Assembly (NCBI RefSeq): GCF_028769735.1
Contig: NC_088179.1
Span: 8,399,950 to 8,463,949 of the forward strand
DNA from: Zonotrichia leucophrys gambelii
Taxonomy: Eukaryota > Chordata > Aves > Passeriformes > Passerellidae
Length of the DNA: 64,000 nt
Direction of reading: 5' to 3'
This document shows positions 1 through 13,000 of the stretch, piece after piece. Position numbers and translations under genes: made by a program. Position 1 is the first letter of the stretch; every line of letters begins with the position of its first letter. The notes under the pieces are model-generated. The model was given only the letters and a program-made list of their open reading frames with translations. It had not been told where the DNA came from and did not search any database.

Positions 1-946
1 TGCTCCGCTGGGGAGGGGCCGGGCGGCGCGCCGAGCCCCGGCAGCGCGGCGGGCAGCTACGGCGGTGACATCAGCCCGCGCTGGGGCCCCGCGCTGTCAC
101 CGGCGCCGGGCGGGAGGGGCGGCCCGTGCGGGATGCAAGTCCCGGCGGTGCCGCTGTGCCCGTCCCCGCGTGGGGACCGCAAGTCCCAGCGTTATCCCTG
201 TCCCCGCAGGGAACGGTGAATCCCGGCGCTGCCGCCGTCCCCATGGAGAGGGGGGTCAGCTGGGGCAACGCTGTGCAAGTTTCGGGGGGTGGTTTCTTTT
301 TCACGCCGAAGTTTTATTTACTGACGATCCCTGTCACGGACGCCGCGGGCGAAGCGCCGCGGGCGGGAGGAGGCTGTGCGTGTGCTGGTGTAATTAAAAA
401 CGAAACGCTTGACGCCAAACACTGCAGGAACTCTAAGTCCTGGGTCAGCTCCATAAGCTCTTTAATGGTAAGAGCCTTAAGCACGCCCCGGAGTGCCGGG
501 TCTCCGGGCGCTCCGAAGGGAAAAGCCCGGCCGGGCAGCGCAGGTGCTGGGTGTGAGGGCGCGCCTGGCTCCGCAGGCGCGGGGCTCGCTCCGACACAGC
601 CGCGGTGCCTCCGCCCGGTGCCGCTCATGCCCAGCCGGGGCAGCCGCGGCGCTCCGGGCCGGGGGACCCGCTCCAGCCGCCTGTGGGCGGAGGGGGTGTA
701 GCAGCCGCCAGCCCCCGCAGCCGTGCCCGGGCTCTGCCCGCTCCCGCTCCAGGATCAGGTTTCCCGCGGCCGGGGCGGGCGGCACCGCCTCCCCGTCCCC
801 GCCTGCCGGACCCGCGGCCGTGGGCAGCGCCGGCGGCGGGAGGGGCGCGTCCTGCCCGGCCGGGACCGCGGCAGAGCGGCGCGCAGCGGGCAGGTGCGGC
901 GGCTGGAGCCGGCAGCTCCGTGCCTCCCGCGCTGCTCTCCGTCAGC
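1..946. promoter_or_regulatory. CpG island, MOGAT1 promoter and 5' flank
   Basis: The stretch is very GC-rich and dense in CpG. It contains several GC boxes (for example gggcgg near 684 and around 771) and no evident TATA box close to the ATG. The island continues through exon 1 to about 1240, and the 5'UTR start cannot be fixed from sequence. A CRE/ATF-like octamer tgacatca lies at 66-73. In human, FARSB lies head-to-head upstream of MOGAT1, so this could be a shared promoter. I see no FARSB coding sequence inside the window. A short AT-richer patch at about 385-480 is reported separately. Confidence 0.7.
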
Positions 947-1040
947 ATGAAGGTCGAGTTTGCCCCCATCAATATCCCCCTAAAGAGGAGGATCCAGACA
1001 GTCGCCGTTCTGCAGTGGATCTTCTCCTTCCTCCTGCTGG
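947..1040 (+). CDS. MOGAT1: MOGAT1 coding exon 1
   Basis: This exon encodes residues 1-31 plus the first base of codon 32. It begins [15 protein letters not shown] and runs into the first hydrophobic segment. The donor at 1041 reads gtaaca, an acceptable but not strong consensus. The exon lies inside the CpG island. Confidence 0.95.
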
Positions 1041-4000
1041 GTAACAGCCTTTCCTTCCTGCTCCTGCCCCTGAGAGAGAAGGGCGAGAAGCGGCTTTTTC
1101 CGTGACCGGCGTTACCCGTGGGCATCGCTCGGTGCCAGCCGTGGCTCCACGTGGGTGCAGAAGCGGCCGGGGGCGAGCGGCTCCCCGGCGATCCCCGGGC
1201 GGGTTGGAGCATCGCACTACGTTTTTCCATGAAAGCTTTGGATGGTTTTTCCTCTTTTATGGGGGTCTGCTTCTTTCTATGGGTTCTGCTTCAAATATGA
1301 GCCCAAAAAGGTAGTGTCTGTGGCTCCTCATTGAGACGCCCAGTAGGTTTCTGACAGCAACTTTTTTATCGAAGATGAGCATAAAGTCTCCTACATGACT
1401 AATGCTGTTTTCATTCATAATTTCGTAAAATAACTTTATATGCTGTAGTTCAATAAAATTCTCATTTAACAGGGTAATGAAAAATAATGGGCATTATCAG
1501 TGAATTGATTCAAATGCAGGCAGTTCTGTAAGTGTATGAAAAATATTCTCACTGGCTTTAAGAAAGTGTTGCTAATTCTGCTTGGTAATCTTTTTCTACT
1601 GATTGTTCCTCTATAATTAATTTTCCTAATATCTTAATAGACACCTATCATTAAGCACCTATTCACAGCATCAAATTGTATTCACATGGGTGGGTATCTT
1701 GAATTTGATGAAATGAATCACTTGATAAGGTAAGATAAACCTTAACTCTTTGAGACTAAATCCATGGGTTGTATAAATTAGGAAGTGGTTATTGAATAAT
1801 ATCCCTGGAAATGCTGTAACACTTCAAGATTGTCTATGCTGTAGGATTTACAAGGTAAAAAGTAGTGTGCACTTATCTTCCTTGTATGTCTTACAAATAT
1901 ATTATCCTACAGGTGGTTTGATGTCGTTCAGGTGTTTTTTTTAGGTTGTTAACCCACACATGAAAAATTTGGGGGAAGTATCGAGGGTATGAAGCATCTT
2001 CACAGATTAATCAGCAGTTGTTCTGCTACCTCAAAATTATATATACTTAAATGATAAACAGTTTCTGTTTGTGGCTACATTGTAAGTAGTCTGTACTTTT
2101 AATTTTCTGTTATTGAATTAGGTCTTGGCATGAGCCATTATTTAAGTCTCATAAAGCAGTGGAAGTTCAGGGGCAGTGGAAGAAAACATTTTTTTTTTGC
2201 CTTAATGTAGCAATACTGCTGCAGAAAACCACATCTTCCTGTGCTTACTAGAAGTGATCAGGATGCAGAAAATCCCCTCTCTGTAGTTTAGCAGGCAAAG
2301 TAGGGAGCTGTCACCTGCAGCTGGCACTGCCTGGGAATGTCAAGGAAAATCAACTCAGAAATGGGTGGTTATGTTGAGTGTAGTGAGTTCATGGGATCAT
2401 GAAGAAATGGATTTGCAAGAATGCTTGATTAACAATGTGATTCTAATAATAAGTATCTGCTTGTGCACCATGGGGATGTTTATCTTTAGAGCTGACCAGT
2501 GTGACCTTGTCATTTCGTAGGCGAATGCTTTCAAGTGAAAGGGCAGCCAGTGATCTGGCCAAAACGTTTCACTTGGCTGCAGGAAAATTCAGGTGGATGA
2601 ATCCTAAATGACTTAAAGCAGTGAGAAATGGGCTGATTTCTGATGTTCTAGACTGTCCCTTTGTCTGGACTTTTTAGCCCTTTTTTTTTTATGAACAGAT
2701 GTTGTTTGTTTGTAAGCTTTGGATTCAATAGTGACACTTTCAAAACAGGGGGGGATGTCTTGGGAGAAGTGAAATACTGTGTGAGTTCATCACAGAATAG
2801 GTTGGAGGTTTAGGTGTTCTTTGGGGGTTTGTGTGTGGCTGGAACTATTTTATGCCAAGCACGATCTTGATTGTCTGTCTTGTGTTACATATCTGCATGT
2901 GAAAACTTGAACAGATAATGCCCTATGACAGCTAATGATTCATGATATAGATAGAGGGATCCTGTTTGGAGTGGTGAATAAATGGGGTACTGGCTTAGCT
3001 GCTGAAGTTGTCCATGTGTGTTGTAATGTGCCATAGCTTAGTAAAATGAACTGTAGGACTAAGAGATGAAGTAAGATAACTGTAAATTAGTGCCCTGAAT
3101 TGGTCAATGATATGCTTCAAATCTGGGGAGTGACGTGTGAAAAAGTGGTTTCGTGCACTGTGTAAGCTGTAAGGGGAATGTGAGCTTATTACAACTTAGA
3201 ATTCACAATGTGACTTGGATGAAAGACTTGGTTTTATCTTCCTGGCTGAAAAATGTAAAAAGCCCTTGCTCTCCAAGCTTGCTTTGTTGTAATGCTGCAT
3301 GCTTTTCTGAGACTGTGGAATTGATGACTGAAAATGCTCTTTTACTTGTGCGACTCACAAGCTGGCCTGAAATACAGACATGCAGTAGTTGTTGAAGCCT
3401 AAATCTCATCCCCACTGTAGAAAGAGTGAATCTGTCCGCAAATACTGAAAAAAACAGCAGCAGAAGCCTGGTTCAAGCAAAGTTCTGCTTCTTCATGCAG
3501 TGTACCAGCTTGGGCTGGATCTGCACTAGAGATCCATTGCTTCTGCTGTGCAGTGTAGGCAGAGTAAACATGCCTCTGTCTCAAAAAAGCTGTACAGATG
3601 TGCACAGAATTTCATTAGATACAAAAGGAACCTCTTTAAAATTCTGGCTGTAAGTTCCTGTACTTCCTTGTTCTGTGCTGCAAGCTGCCAAAGTTCACCC
3701 TCAAAGGGAAAAGACAAGTTTTCTTTGTAACAGTGATTTGCCTGTTCATTATCCAGGGGCATGACACCAGAAACAAAAATAAGTTCTGAAATACTGGGAG
3801 GTGAATATAAGAGTTTCTGGATTAGATGAGAGAAATGCCCATTAACAGATTCCCACTGTGTGCTGACTGAAAATGCCATGTGGTTTTCTATCTTATGTTC
3901 TCCAAGTCAGCAGACCAGAAAAGTTTGGATATAAGTTCCATGAAAGAGAGAAGTATTTTAATTGGGCTTCTGTCTTTTGAAAGACAAGTGTTACCAGAAA

Positions 4001-7000
4001 ACTAAAGCTGTTAAAACTGAAAACTGGCAAATGCTATTTCTCACTGTGTTAAGCACAAATCCAAAACAGCTTCAGGCTGAAGTATAGTGTCAAGCCATTA
4101 GTGTTTTACTGCTGAAACAGCAGATACATGAAATTTTGCAATCTCATATATCTACTTTGGATAAAATGCTAAACCAGACAATTTTTACAGATGGTAGTTT
4201 TATGTCTGTAATTGCAGTTATTTGGGATTTGTTTGCTTGGCCGGGGGCTGACAGTCCTGGGGCAGGTCTAGCCCTGTCCCAAGTTCATGCAACACCCACA
4301 GTATGTCTGCCTGTGTGCTGGGTGCCCTTGGTCACTCTGTGCCACTGTCCAGCCCAGGCAGAAAGTCGCCTGGAGAAATGACATCTCCAAACCTGTAAGT
4401 GCTGCAGGACTGACAAAGCAAAGAGGTTACATAACTCTCATTTTTCTGTCATAGGTTCATTGTGCATGTGCATAAAGGAATTGTCACTGGATGCAATGGA
4501 TGTGCCCAGTGTTTGCAGGAAATCTTTGTTTTTAAGCTTGGAAATATTTTTCTAAAGAACTTTGAATTCATTTTGCTGCATTTACTAATATGCTTGATAT
4601 CCTCTTATTGGGAACAGGTGTAGGTTTTCTGTTTCTCACACAGCAGATGGGCATTTATCGTTGGTGTGTGCTGTGAGCTGTGTGCCTCATACTGCACATC
4701 TGTCAGTCAAAGAGGTTCACTTTGTATCAGGAGGTAGAGCAAAGGGCTCATTTAAAGGCAAAACCATTAAAACAAAGAAAAATCAGTCAGATTTGGTTGA
4801 AATGCTGCTTTCCCAGTGCTTTAGTCTTTTGTTTTCCTTTCTCTCTAATGTACACAAATCAAATGACAGCGTTTTTGAAGAAAGAAAAGCTAGAAGGTGA
4901 GTTGGTGAGCTATGTGCTCCTGCTAACTTCCGTGCCCCTGATGTGAAAATAGACAGTGGAGTTTGAACATGTACAAAATCAAATGCAAAACTGAGCAGCT
5001 TGGGTGGAGTGGTGGTGTCTAGGGCCAGATAATGAGAGAGGGAAATGAGAGTTTAACTCTCCAGCAGGGATTCCAGGGATTTTCTCTGAGAAAAGGTGAT
5101 GGTAGAGAAGAATTAGTGCATCTTCTAAGGCCCACTTTTGGTCTCCTCACTGGGGATTTAGGAAGTGACTGTTGTGCAGGCACCCCTGTATTTATTTGCA
5201 AAACCCTTAATAATGCAAAATCAGTATATAATATAAGGTTTTCTTTAATATGCACAAAGCCACAAAATAATATGCTGAAGACATTGGTATATGTTAAACT
5301 ACATCCTGTTCTCTAGTGATTAAACTTCTGTGCATGTAGGATGAAGCAGTCTGTTAATTGAACGTGCTGGAGACAGTTTTGAGTTGTGGATCTGGCTTCC
5401 CCAAAAGAGTAGAAATGATGAAACGTTTGCCACAGAGTGAGAGATTGCTGCTGGAATAATAAGTGGTTTCTGTGTTGAGAAAGAAGGTGTCAGTGTAATG
5501 TGCTAAAGCAAATATTAACCTTTCCTGCAAACATGCCACGGGGGTTTGTTATCTGGTGCTGATTTAATTCATCGGCAATAGCTGGATAACTAATATAGTT
5601 TTGTTCTTCCTCAAAGTCTTTAAAAAAAAACAAACTCTTTTGATGCTTAAGAAAACTCAGCTAAGCTCCATGAGCCTTTCCTAGCAAGCTGGCTGGTATT
5701 GCTACTTGTTTTTGTCACTCTATACTCATCTATCCATGAAATTTATCGGTGGCCTATGGGTAGGGGCTGAAGTGTGATCACAGAGAATAACAGGGTTTAT
5801 TACTGACTAGTATTTCTAGGAATGCTGCCTCTGTTACCTACAAATTAGGGAGGGAATTTAATCAAGTATTTGTTTGTATTTGTGAGTATTTGTTTGTATC
5901 TCTCAAAAATACTAAGAAAAAACAGCTGTGCTGTGTCAGGCTAGAGATCCTAGCCTGACAACCTCTATGTGAACATAAGTGATGGTGAATCCCTAAGGAG
6001 AAAGAAAAGAAGTGGGAAACATATAGATTAAATTTGGTGTGCTGCCTTGGGATTTGGCAATTAGTAACTTGGGGATTTGTGGTATCCAGGCCACTCTACC
6101 TCCAGGTCGGTTGTGTGTAATGCTCTGTATCTCTAGTTTATCAGTATTTGCCAGTGGAAGGTCTTGGGAATTTGGAACCAAATTTCAGCATCAACAGGCC
6201 TCTAAAGCTTGGCATCTGAGTGTTTGTGTTTGCTGTCACAGCCCTGCTGAGATACAGCTGCCTTGGCAGGAGTGCTCAGGTGTCTTTGTGGCTCCCAGGT
6301 GTAACCAATAACCTGACAAAAGTCCTCACAGGAGACTGATCCAATCCAACAAATGCTGGCTGCCCAACCAGTTTTGGAGTGAGCTCCTTTTTATGTTTTT
6401 TGGAGCACTGCAGAGAGCCTGTAGTGCTGCTTGGGGTGACACCAGCACCCCTGGCACCAGGGACACACCTGCACTGCCCACGCTGTCCATGACTGCTCTG
6501 AGCGTAATGGGAGCTTTCTCCTCTAGGGACAATATTGCATTTGGTGGCTTTCACAACAAATATTAATCAAACAGTTTTGATGCCGTAGTATCTCCAAATG
6601 TGTTTGAAACTTCCAATTTCCAGATTTAACCTGTGCTGTTTTCCTGCTTCCTATCTCTGACATTTAACTATTTCATACATTTGGTGCCCCCAGCTGCAAA
6701 CTCAGAGCCTGATTAATGATTGAAGGATCAGTTGTGCAAATATCATTGGGCAGGATGGCTGCCAGTGCTGATTGCTCACCCTACACAGAGTGGTTTTCAC
6801 CATTTGTTGCAAAATATGAGTATGCATGTGTTGCAAATGCAAAATGGAGAAGTGACATGCCAATATTGGTTCACAAACCAAATGTTCAGAGTTTCCTGGC
6901 AGTGATTTATCTTTTAGTCTATATTTCCTTATCTCCCCTCACCTACCCTCAAAATTCAGTACATCACAGAGATACTTTTCAAATCTCTAATTCAAGTTCA

Positions 7001-10000
7001 ACCAAAACATTACACTTAGAATGTACACTGGAACTACATCCAAGGGCATGATGCCGAAGAGTGACAAATCCCAAGTTATTCATCTTTTGCCTGAAATTTG
7101 TTTATGAATTTACTTAAAAAGGTTGTTATTTATTTACTCACTGTCTTGTCCAAAGGAGAAAACATCAGGTTTGTGTTTACAGTCTCATTGGTTTTGAGTC
7201 ATCAGTGTTTAGCTCATCTTGCAGGCTGCTAATTTGTTGAAATAATGAGGAGGTATGGCAAAAGGAATTTGCCTCACCTGTCTCATTGGGAATGCAGTAA
7301 TCAACTTTGTCCTACAAGATGCTGAGCTCCCCTGAGGAAGTGCTAGCAGCATACTTATCGCCCCACACCTTGCCTGCACTCAGGAAGGTGTCGTAGCTAA
7401 AGCAAAGCAGGCAGCTTGTTGATGTGGAGCTGTTTGTCTGCCCAGGATTAAGTACTGCTATCTGGGCCTTCTCAGTGCTGATGAAATTAGCTCTCACAGC
7501 AAGGATGCTTGGCTACAAAGCACTTTTCAGCTGTTTGCTAGCAAACTGATAGTAAAAAGCCATGTGATTCTGTGTTAAAAAAAGCCATGTGATTGATTCT
7601 CTGTTAAGTCAAAAGTGCTTCTGAAAGGAAGGGTAGGAAATTTAAATACTTATTAAAGCTTACATAACAAATCAATTGATTTATAGCTGCTAAAGAAACT
7701 TCTCATACTTGTTCAAACCAAGAACCTTGGCATCCTGTCCAGATTAGCATTCCTAGAAATTCCTATAGTTTCAGGATCTCTTCTTCAAGAAGCAGGTAAT
7801 GACTTTTCCTCAGTAGACTTCTGTGCCCTATTTTGGAGTGATGTTGTTGTAGGATTCCCTGTGGAATTCCTTGTGGAATTAGGGTGTTATATTTCATCTG
7901 TGTTACCCTGTCCTGCATTAATGATGTTCCTTAGAACTGATTTCAGTTCTTGTGAGTTTACCACATTGACTTTGGGGGTCTGTGGGCCTCAGTTAGCTGT
8001 GGTGTTTTCAAGAGCTCTTGCTCAAATGCTTTTCTGTGCAAGACCAGGGTTGCTTGCTTGAGAAGCAGTGAGCTTCTGTACTGAAGAATGCAGTATCCTT
8101 GAAAATGGCAGGTTTTGTCCTGCTCCTGCATTTGTTTATGGTAATCTCCTTCTCCCTTCCTCAGAGCAAATGTAATTCCTTATTTTTCTGCTCATATTTC
8201 TGCTAGAAATGTAAAAATGTAGACAAGACATCCAATTCTATTCTGAAGGCACAGTCAAACTAGGCTCAGGAACAAACTGGTTGAAGTTCAGAAAAAGTAA
8301 ATATTCAGGTTGGAGGAAATACTAATGTACCTGTAGACCAAGCTGAGATCTCAGCTCAAAACCTGCACAGTCTAGGGAATCTGCTGACTTTTCAACGCCC
8401 AAGTAATATCTCTCCTGAATGAAGGTGATCTCTGAGCTAGGATGAGTGGGTTTTACTCTTGGTTCATCTGCTTATTCTGAAGTCTTCAATTCTGGTGATA
8501 TTTTACATTGTGTGAGCCAAATTATTGCATGAAGTACTTCTGTTGTTTGTTTTTAAATCTGCTCTATTTAGTGATGTATTTAGCTCAGTATGTTTCACTG
8601 GTGTAACTTCTAGGACTTCACAGGATATTTCCCTCATGAAAGCCAGTCAATTTTGAGACATAAATTACTGCTTCTGCATTGTAAAATATCTCTGAAAAAC
8701 ACTGGGGTCCTGCAACTCTGCCCGTTGAGTCTTCAGTGAGAGCTAGGTCCTGTTTTGCTTGCCACTGTATAAATTTATGATGTTAAAGCCCTGGCTCCCT
8801 TGCAACCTGGACTTCAGCCTCTGATCCATGAGCCTGATGGGGTTTGTTCAGGAGGTGGCAGAGCAAGCAGGCTGCTGCAGGGGTACCACAGGGCAGAGAG
8901 CAGCAGCTCCTACTCCTCAGACATCTCAGACCACAGCTCTTCAACACACTCCAAAACTAAAATTCTGCAAGTTCTACAAAGATAAAGTTTCCATAGGATT
9001 TCCCTGAGTAATTATTTCAAGGCTGAGCCCCAAGTAACAAAATATATTTAACCAAACAACTTTTTTCTGCTCTTTGAATTGTGTATAATATAATTCTTAT
9101 GTATCACTATTGTAGCAGGGTGTTACAATTCTTTCTTAATTGGGTTTGAAAGTATCAGGATTTAGCTGCTGCTGCATTCCCACAGCAGCCCTGAGCTTCC
9201 CCTTTGGCTTATGGGTTTAGTGGCTGAAGTGGAACCTCTCCATGTTTTGGTCTTGTCTAGTGTATCTCCCTGGCCAGTGACAGCACTTTTGGCTGGGAGT
9301 GGAACTATCACTTCATACTGTAGGTAGAGAAGCTGAGAAGGAGAATAGAAAATGATTGCCCAATATCACTGTAATTAGAAAAGAGAGGTTGCTGTGGCTT
9401 TTCCCTTCTTTCCTTCCCCAGCTTTCCTTTCTTCTCACTCCCTGAAGCATTACATCCTTGTTAGCTCTTGCTGTCTCCTTTTATTTTGCCTTAGGTAAAC
9501 CAGATGCTCTCTACCAAACATCCAGTTGTGCAGTAGAGGGAGAAATAATAGACTGAGATGATACACCCTTGTAATGTTTCACCCTCATTGTAACAGCACC
9601 ATGTGGAATAAGCTGAGTTCAATTTGTGTGCATTTTGAGTAAATCTCTAAAAACATATCAGGGCTGGGCATTCTTAAAAGGACACAGATGTGATTAATGC
9701 TTGCTATGCTTTCACTTTTTGTGTCTTGTAGCAGAGTTTTGCTGTGGATTCTTTGTGATCCTGATCCTGGGCAACTTCTGGTTCCTTGCTGTCCTGTACC
9801 TGCTGTGGCTGTACCTTGACTGGGGAACACCATGTGCTGGGGGCAGGCGGTCCCACTGGGTCAGGAGCTGGACTGTCTGGAAGTACTTCAGAGAATACTT
9901 CCCCATTCATGTGAGTAAAGGGTTTCTCACAAACACCTTGAATAGCCAGAACCATGGACAGACATCTAAGACTCAACTTTGCTAAAATTCTAATACTCTC

Positions 10001-13000
10001 ACTGGGGTGAACTTCTTTTTAAAACATGGGAAATCTGAGATTTACTGACAAAAGGGGACAGGGCCTGGCTTTCTAGTTGGACTGTTGGGTGATGAGGTAG
10101 TGCTTCAGTACAGTAAATCTGGACATGGTATCCTGACACATCCATTTAAGCATTGTTTATCTGTAAAGCAGGACAGTAATTTTAAGTGCTCAGAAGGAAA
10201 TTCATTGTTGTTGCTTCCAAGTCCTGTCAATGTGCAATCTCCATAGCTGTTGTTTTTGAGGTAAATATCATAATGCCTATCACTGACTCTATTTTTCAGC
10301 TTATAAAAACTTCAGAACTGAACCCAAATCACAACTACTTACTTGGCTTTCACCCTCATGGGGTCCTGGTTGCTGGAGCCTTCGGAAACTTTTGCACTGA
10401 TCCTCCTTTCAAAAATTTATTTCCTGGCCTTACTCCATATCTCCATATCATGCCCATCTGGTTTGGCTGTCCCTTCTTCAGAGAATACATAATGAGTGCT
10501 GGTAGGTAAAAGCAGAATGTCTCAGCTGTTGCTCCATATTTTAGCTTCTGTTACAAATGTAGAGTCTATTCCTCTACTTATATATGGTAAGTAATTTTAG
10601 AAGGATCACTGTTGGTGCTAAATTTAACCTCTATTTTGTGATGAACTGTTGTGGAAAAAAAAATGGAAGGTTTTATTAATAGTTTTGTAAACTGTATTAC
10701 TGAGTTGTTTTTTCTTTCTGAAAAGAAATTGCTGCTTTTCCTTTGAACTATCAGATAGCAGTGCTGAGTACCCAGTATATGCAAGAAGAGAAGGGCATAA
10801 TATTTTGTAATTTTATTTAATCATTAGCAGGCAATTGTACAACAAATTCAGGCTAACCTCTTACATGAAGGACTTAGTGTTATACATTACGAGTATCTTT
10901 ATACTCAGAAATTAAGTGCTTGCTTCTGATTGAAGTCCTATATTGCAAATCTGTGTAATTTTAATTGAGATGTAAACTCTAAAGAGAGGGACCTTTTTTC
11001 TCTGTTCTGAGAAGCATTTGTTCAGAAAGGAGTGATATTCATGACTGGTACTACAGCAATAAAAGATAAAAATAACAAGCAATTGAGTTGGGGGAAGTGA
11101 AAAAAGAGAAGAATGAAATAAGTACTAATGCTCCCTCCCAGTGGTTTAATAAATGAGTTATTTTATTTAAATTCACTCAACCACAGCATTTAAGCATGTT
11201 CTGATGCACACGACTAAATTCAGGAGACAGAGATCTAACTTTATTCATGACTGCAACACAGACACTGCAGTCTCAGAGAGGCTGTTCCACTGCTCCATGC
11301 ACAGAAGCATGCCTACGATGTTCCCAGATTAATATCAGAATTACTTATCTATGTATACTCAACATATCAGAGAATGCCTTTCCATGCAAATGTAATTTCT
11401 GAGGGCGTTCTTTGAGGCTTGCAAAGTGGTACCTGGCAATGGTGGAGCATTGCAGTTTTAAACACTGTTGTTTAATCATTGTCTGGAAGTCAGATTTACA
11501 TGTTTTTGGCATCTTGACCCATGGGAACAAATATTTACCTGCAGAATGAGAAAGAGCTGCAGTAAAAAGCACACTAAAGAAGAGCCAGCAGTGGAGCTTG
11601 TTTTTCACAGGTATGCAGCTGATAAATGAGAGGGGACCTTTGGTGTAATACAGATCACCACTCCAATCATAAAACACTTGCAAGATCTTCCATGTCCTGA
11701 AAGCCACGCTCCTGGCACAGTGTTTCATGTCCCAGCCTTTTTCTGCCTGTGTCTAACATGTGCAGTTGTTGCCTCTGGCAGTGCTGCTGCAGTGTGAGCA
11801 GAGAGCAGTGCTCTGCATGCAGGGCAGCTCTGCTTCAGCAAGAGACACATTTGTCCTGGGGAAAGGCAGTGATTTCTGCTCTCCTTTCCAGGGAAAATGC
11901 ATGCTGACTTGAATGAGCACTACTTGAATTATTTGTGAGTCCCAGGTCAGCTGTGTTTTCAGAGTAACAGTGACTGTGAAGCTGTTTGAGGCAAATGGAT
12001 GTAGCTTTTTACTGAAGTCTGGACTTGCTCCAGTTGCAAACTATTCCTCTTGGTGGCCAGCTCTCAAAAGTAGATCACAGTCATCTTCCCTCTCTTCCCA
12101 AATTTTTATAATCCACATTGTAATGTCCCTATTGGTAAAAAGACCAAGCAGGGAGCAGAACATCCAAAAGTACATTTTGATACCAGCTCTGTAAAGCCAA
12201 CAATGTAAACTAGACTTGATCTCTAAATTGTCACTTAGGTTATATGAATTCAACACAGTGTAATTAAATATAGCTTCTGGGTAAATGGGACCACTATAAG
12301 CCTTTCATATAAAATGTAGGGCAAGAAGGAAAAAGGAACCTTAAATTCTTAAATTCCACTGTACTTGTACATGAAGATCCAGTGGTCACTCTTAAAATGT
12401 TTCCTCCTGAAGGAATGGTTTCTGCATCCAAGGAAAGTGTCTCCCATGTGCTGAGCAATAAAGGAGGTGGCCATGCATCTGTCATTGTCATTGGAGGAGC
12501 AGAGGAATCTCTGAATGCACATCCTGGAAGTCTCACCTTGAACATCCTCAAGAGGAAGGGCTTTATTAAAATGGCCCTGAAACATGGGTAGGTCTTCCAT
12601 GAAGCATGCTTTGAATACAGATTGATTCTTAAATATAATTCATATTATATAATACTAGAGAATTTGAAAGAGTTTAAGTGCCTTAAGAACAATCAAATAT
12701 CTGGCACAGGAGCCAATGTGTCCACCTAGATCCGCTCTGGGAGTGTTGAAAATTCCCTTTGACTTTCATAATTTGTAACAGTAGGTTTTGTTAGCATATC
12801 TTGTTTTATTTCAGTTGTTTCCTGCACTAGCAAAGAGTAAGAATTATGAAACATTATTAGTAAATCTTGGCTGGTTTTCTGAGCAGGGCCAACATTCTGC
12901 TTTCTGTTCTGTAAATTAAAGATACATTAAGGTAGAATTTTCTTATCATTTTACGCAAACAAACAAATTGGATACCCAGGCTCTGTTTCATTAAATCACT

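Larger units (their letters stand above)
1041..9731 (+). other. MOGAT1: MOGAT1 intron 1
   Basis: This is an 8.7-kb GT-AG intron. After the CpG island shoulder (to about 1240) it is AT-rich, unremarkable sequence. I see no coding exon and no recognisable transposon. Two small degenerate tandem duplications are listed separately (5865-5899 and 7554-7607). Confidence 0.85.

Noticed and set aside
126..701. 191-codon + strand ORF in the first CpG island
   Set aside because: Proline/glycine/alanine-rich, with no conserved features. It overlaps the MOGAT1 promoter.
1..946. FARSB first exon expected by synteny on the - strand
   Set aside because: The recalled FARSB N terminus is not encoded in any frame here. 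The gene must start to the left of the window.
2785..2812. CR1 3' terminal scrap (cacagaataggttggagg)
   Set aside because: Too short to distinguish from chance without an alignment.
3526..3879. 117-codon - strand ORF in MOGAT1 intron 1
   Set aside because: No recognised domain, no supporting splice context, and an ordinary AT-rich setting. Treated as chance.
11345..11728. 127-codon - strand ORF in MOGAT1 intron 3
   Set aside because: No similarity to a known family and no promoter-like context. Length is within chance for the amount of sequence scanned.
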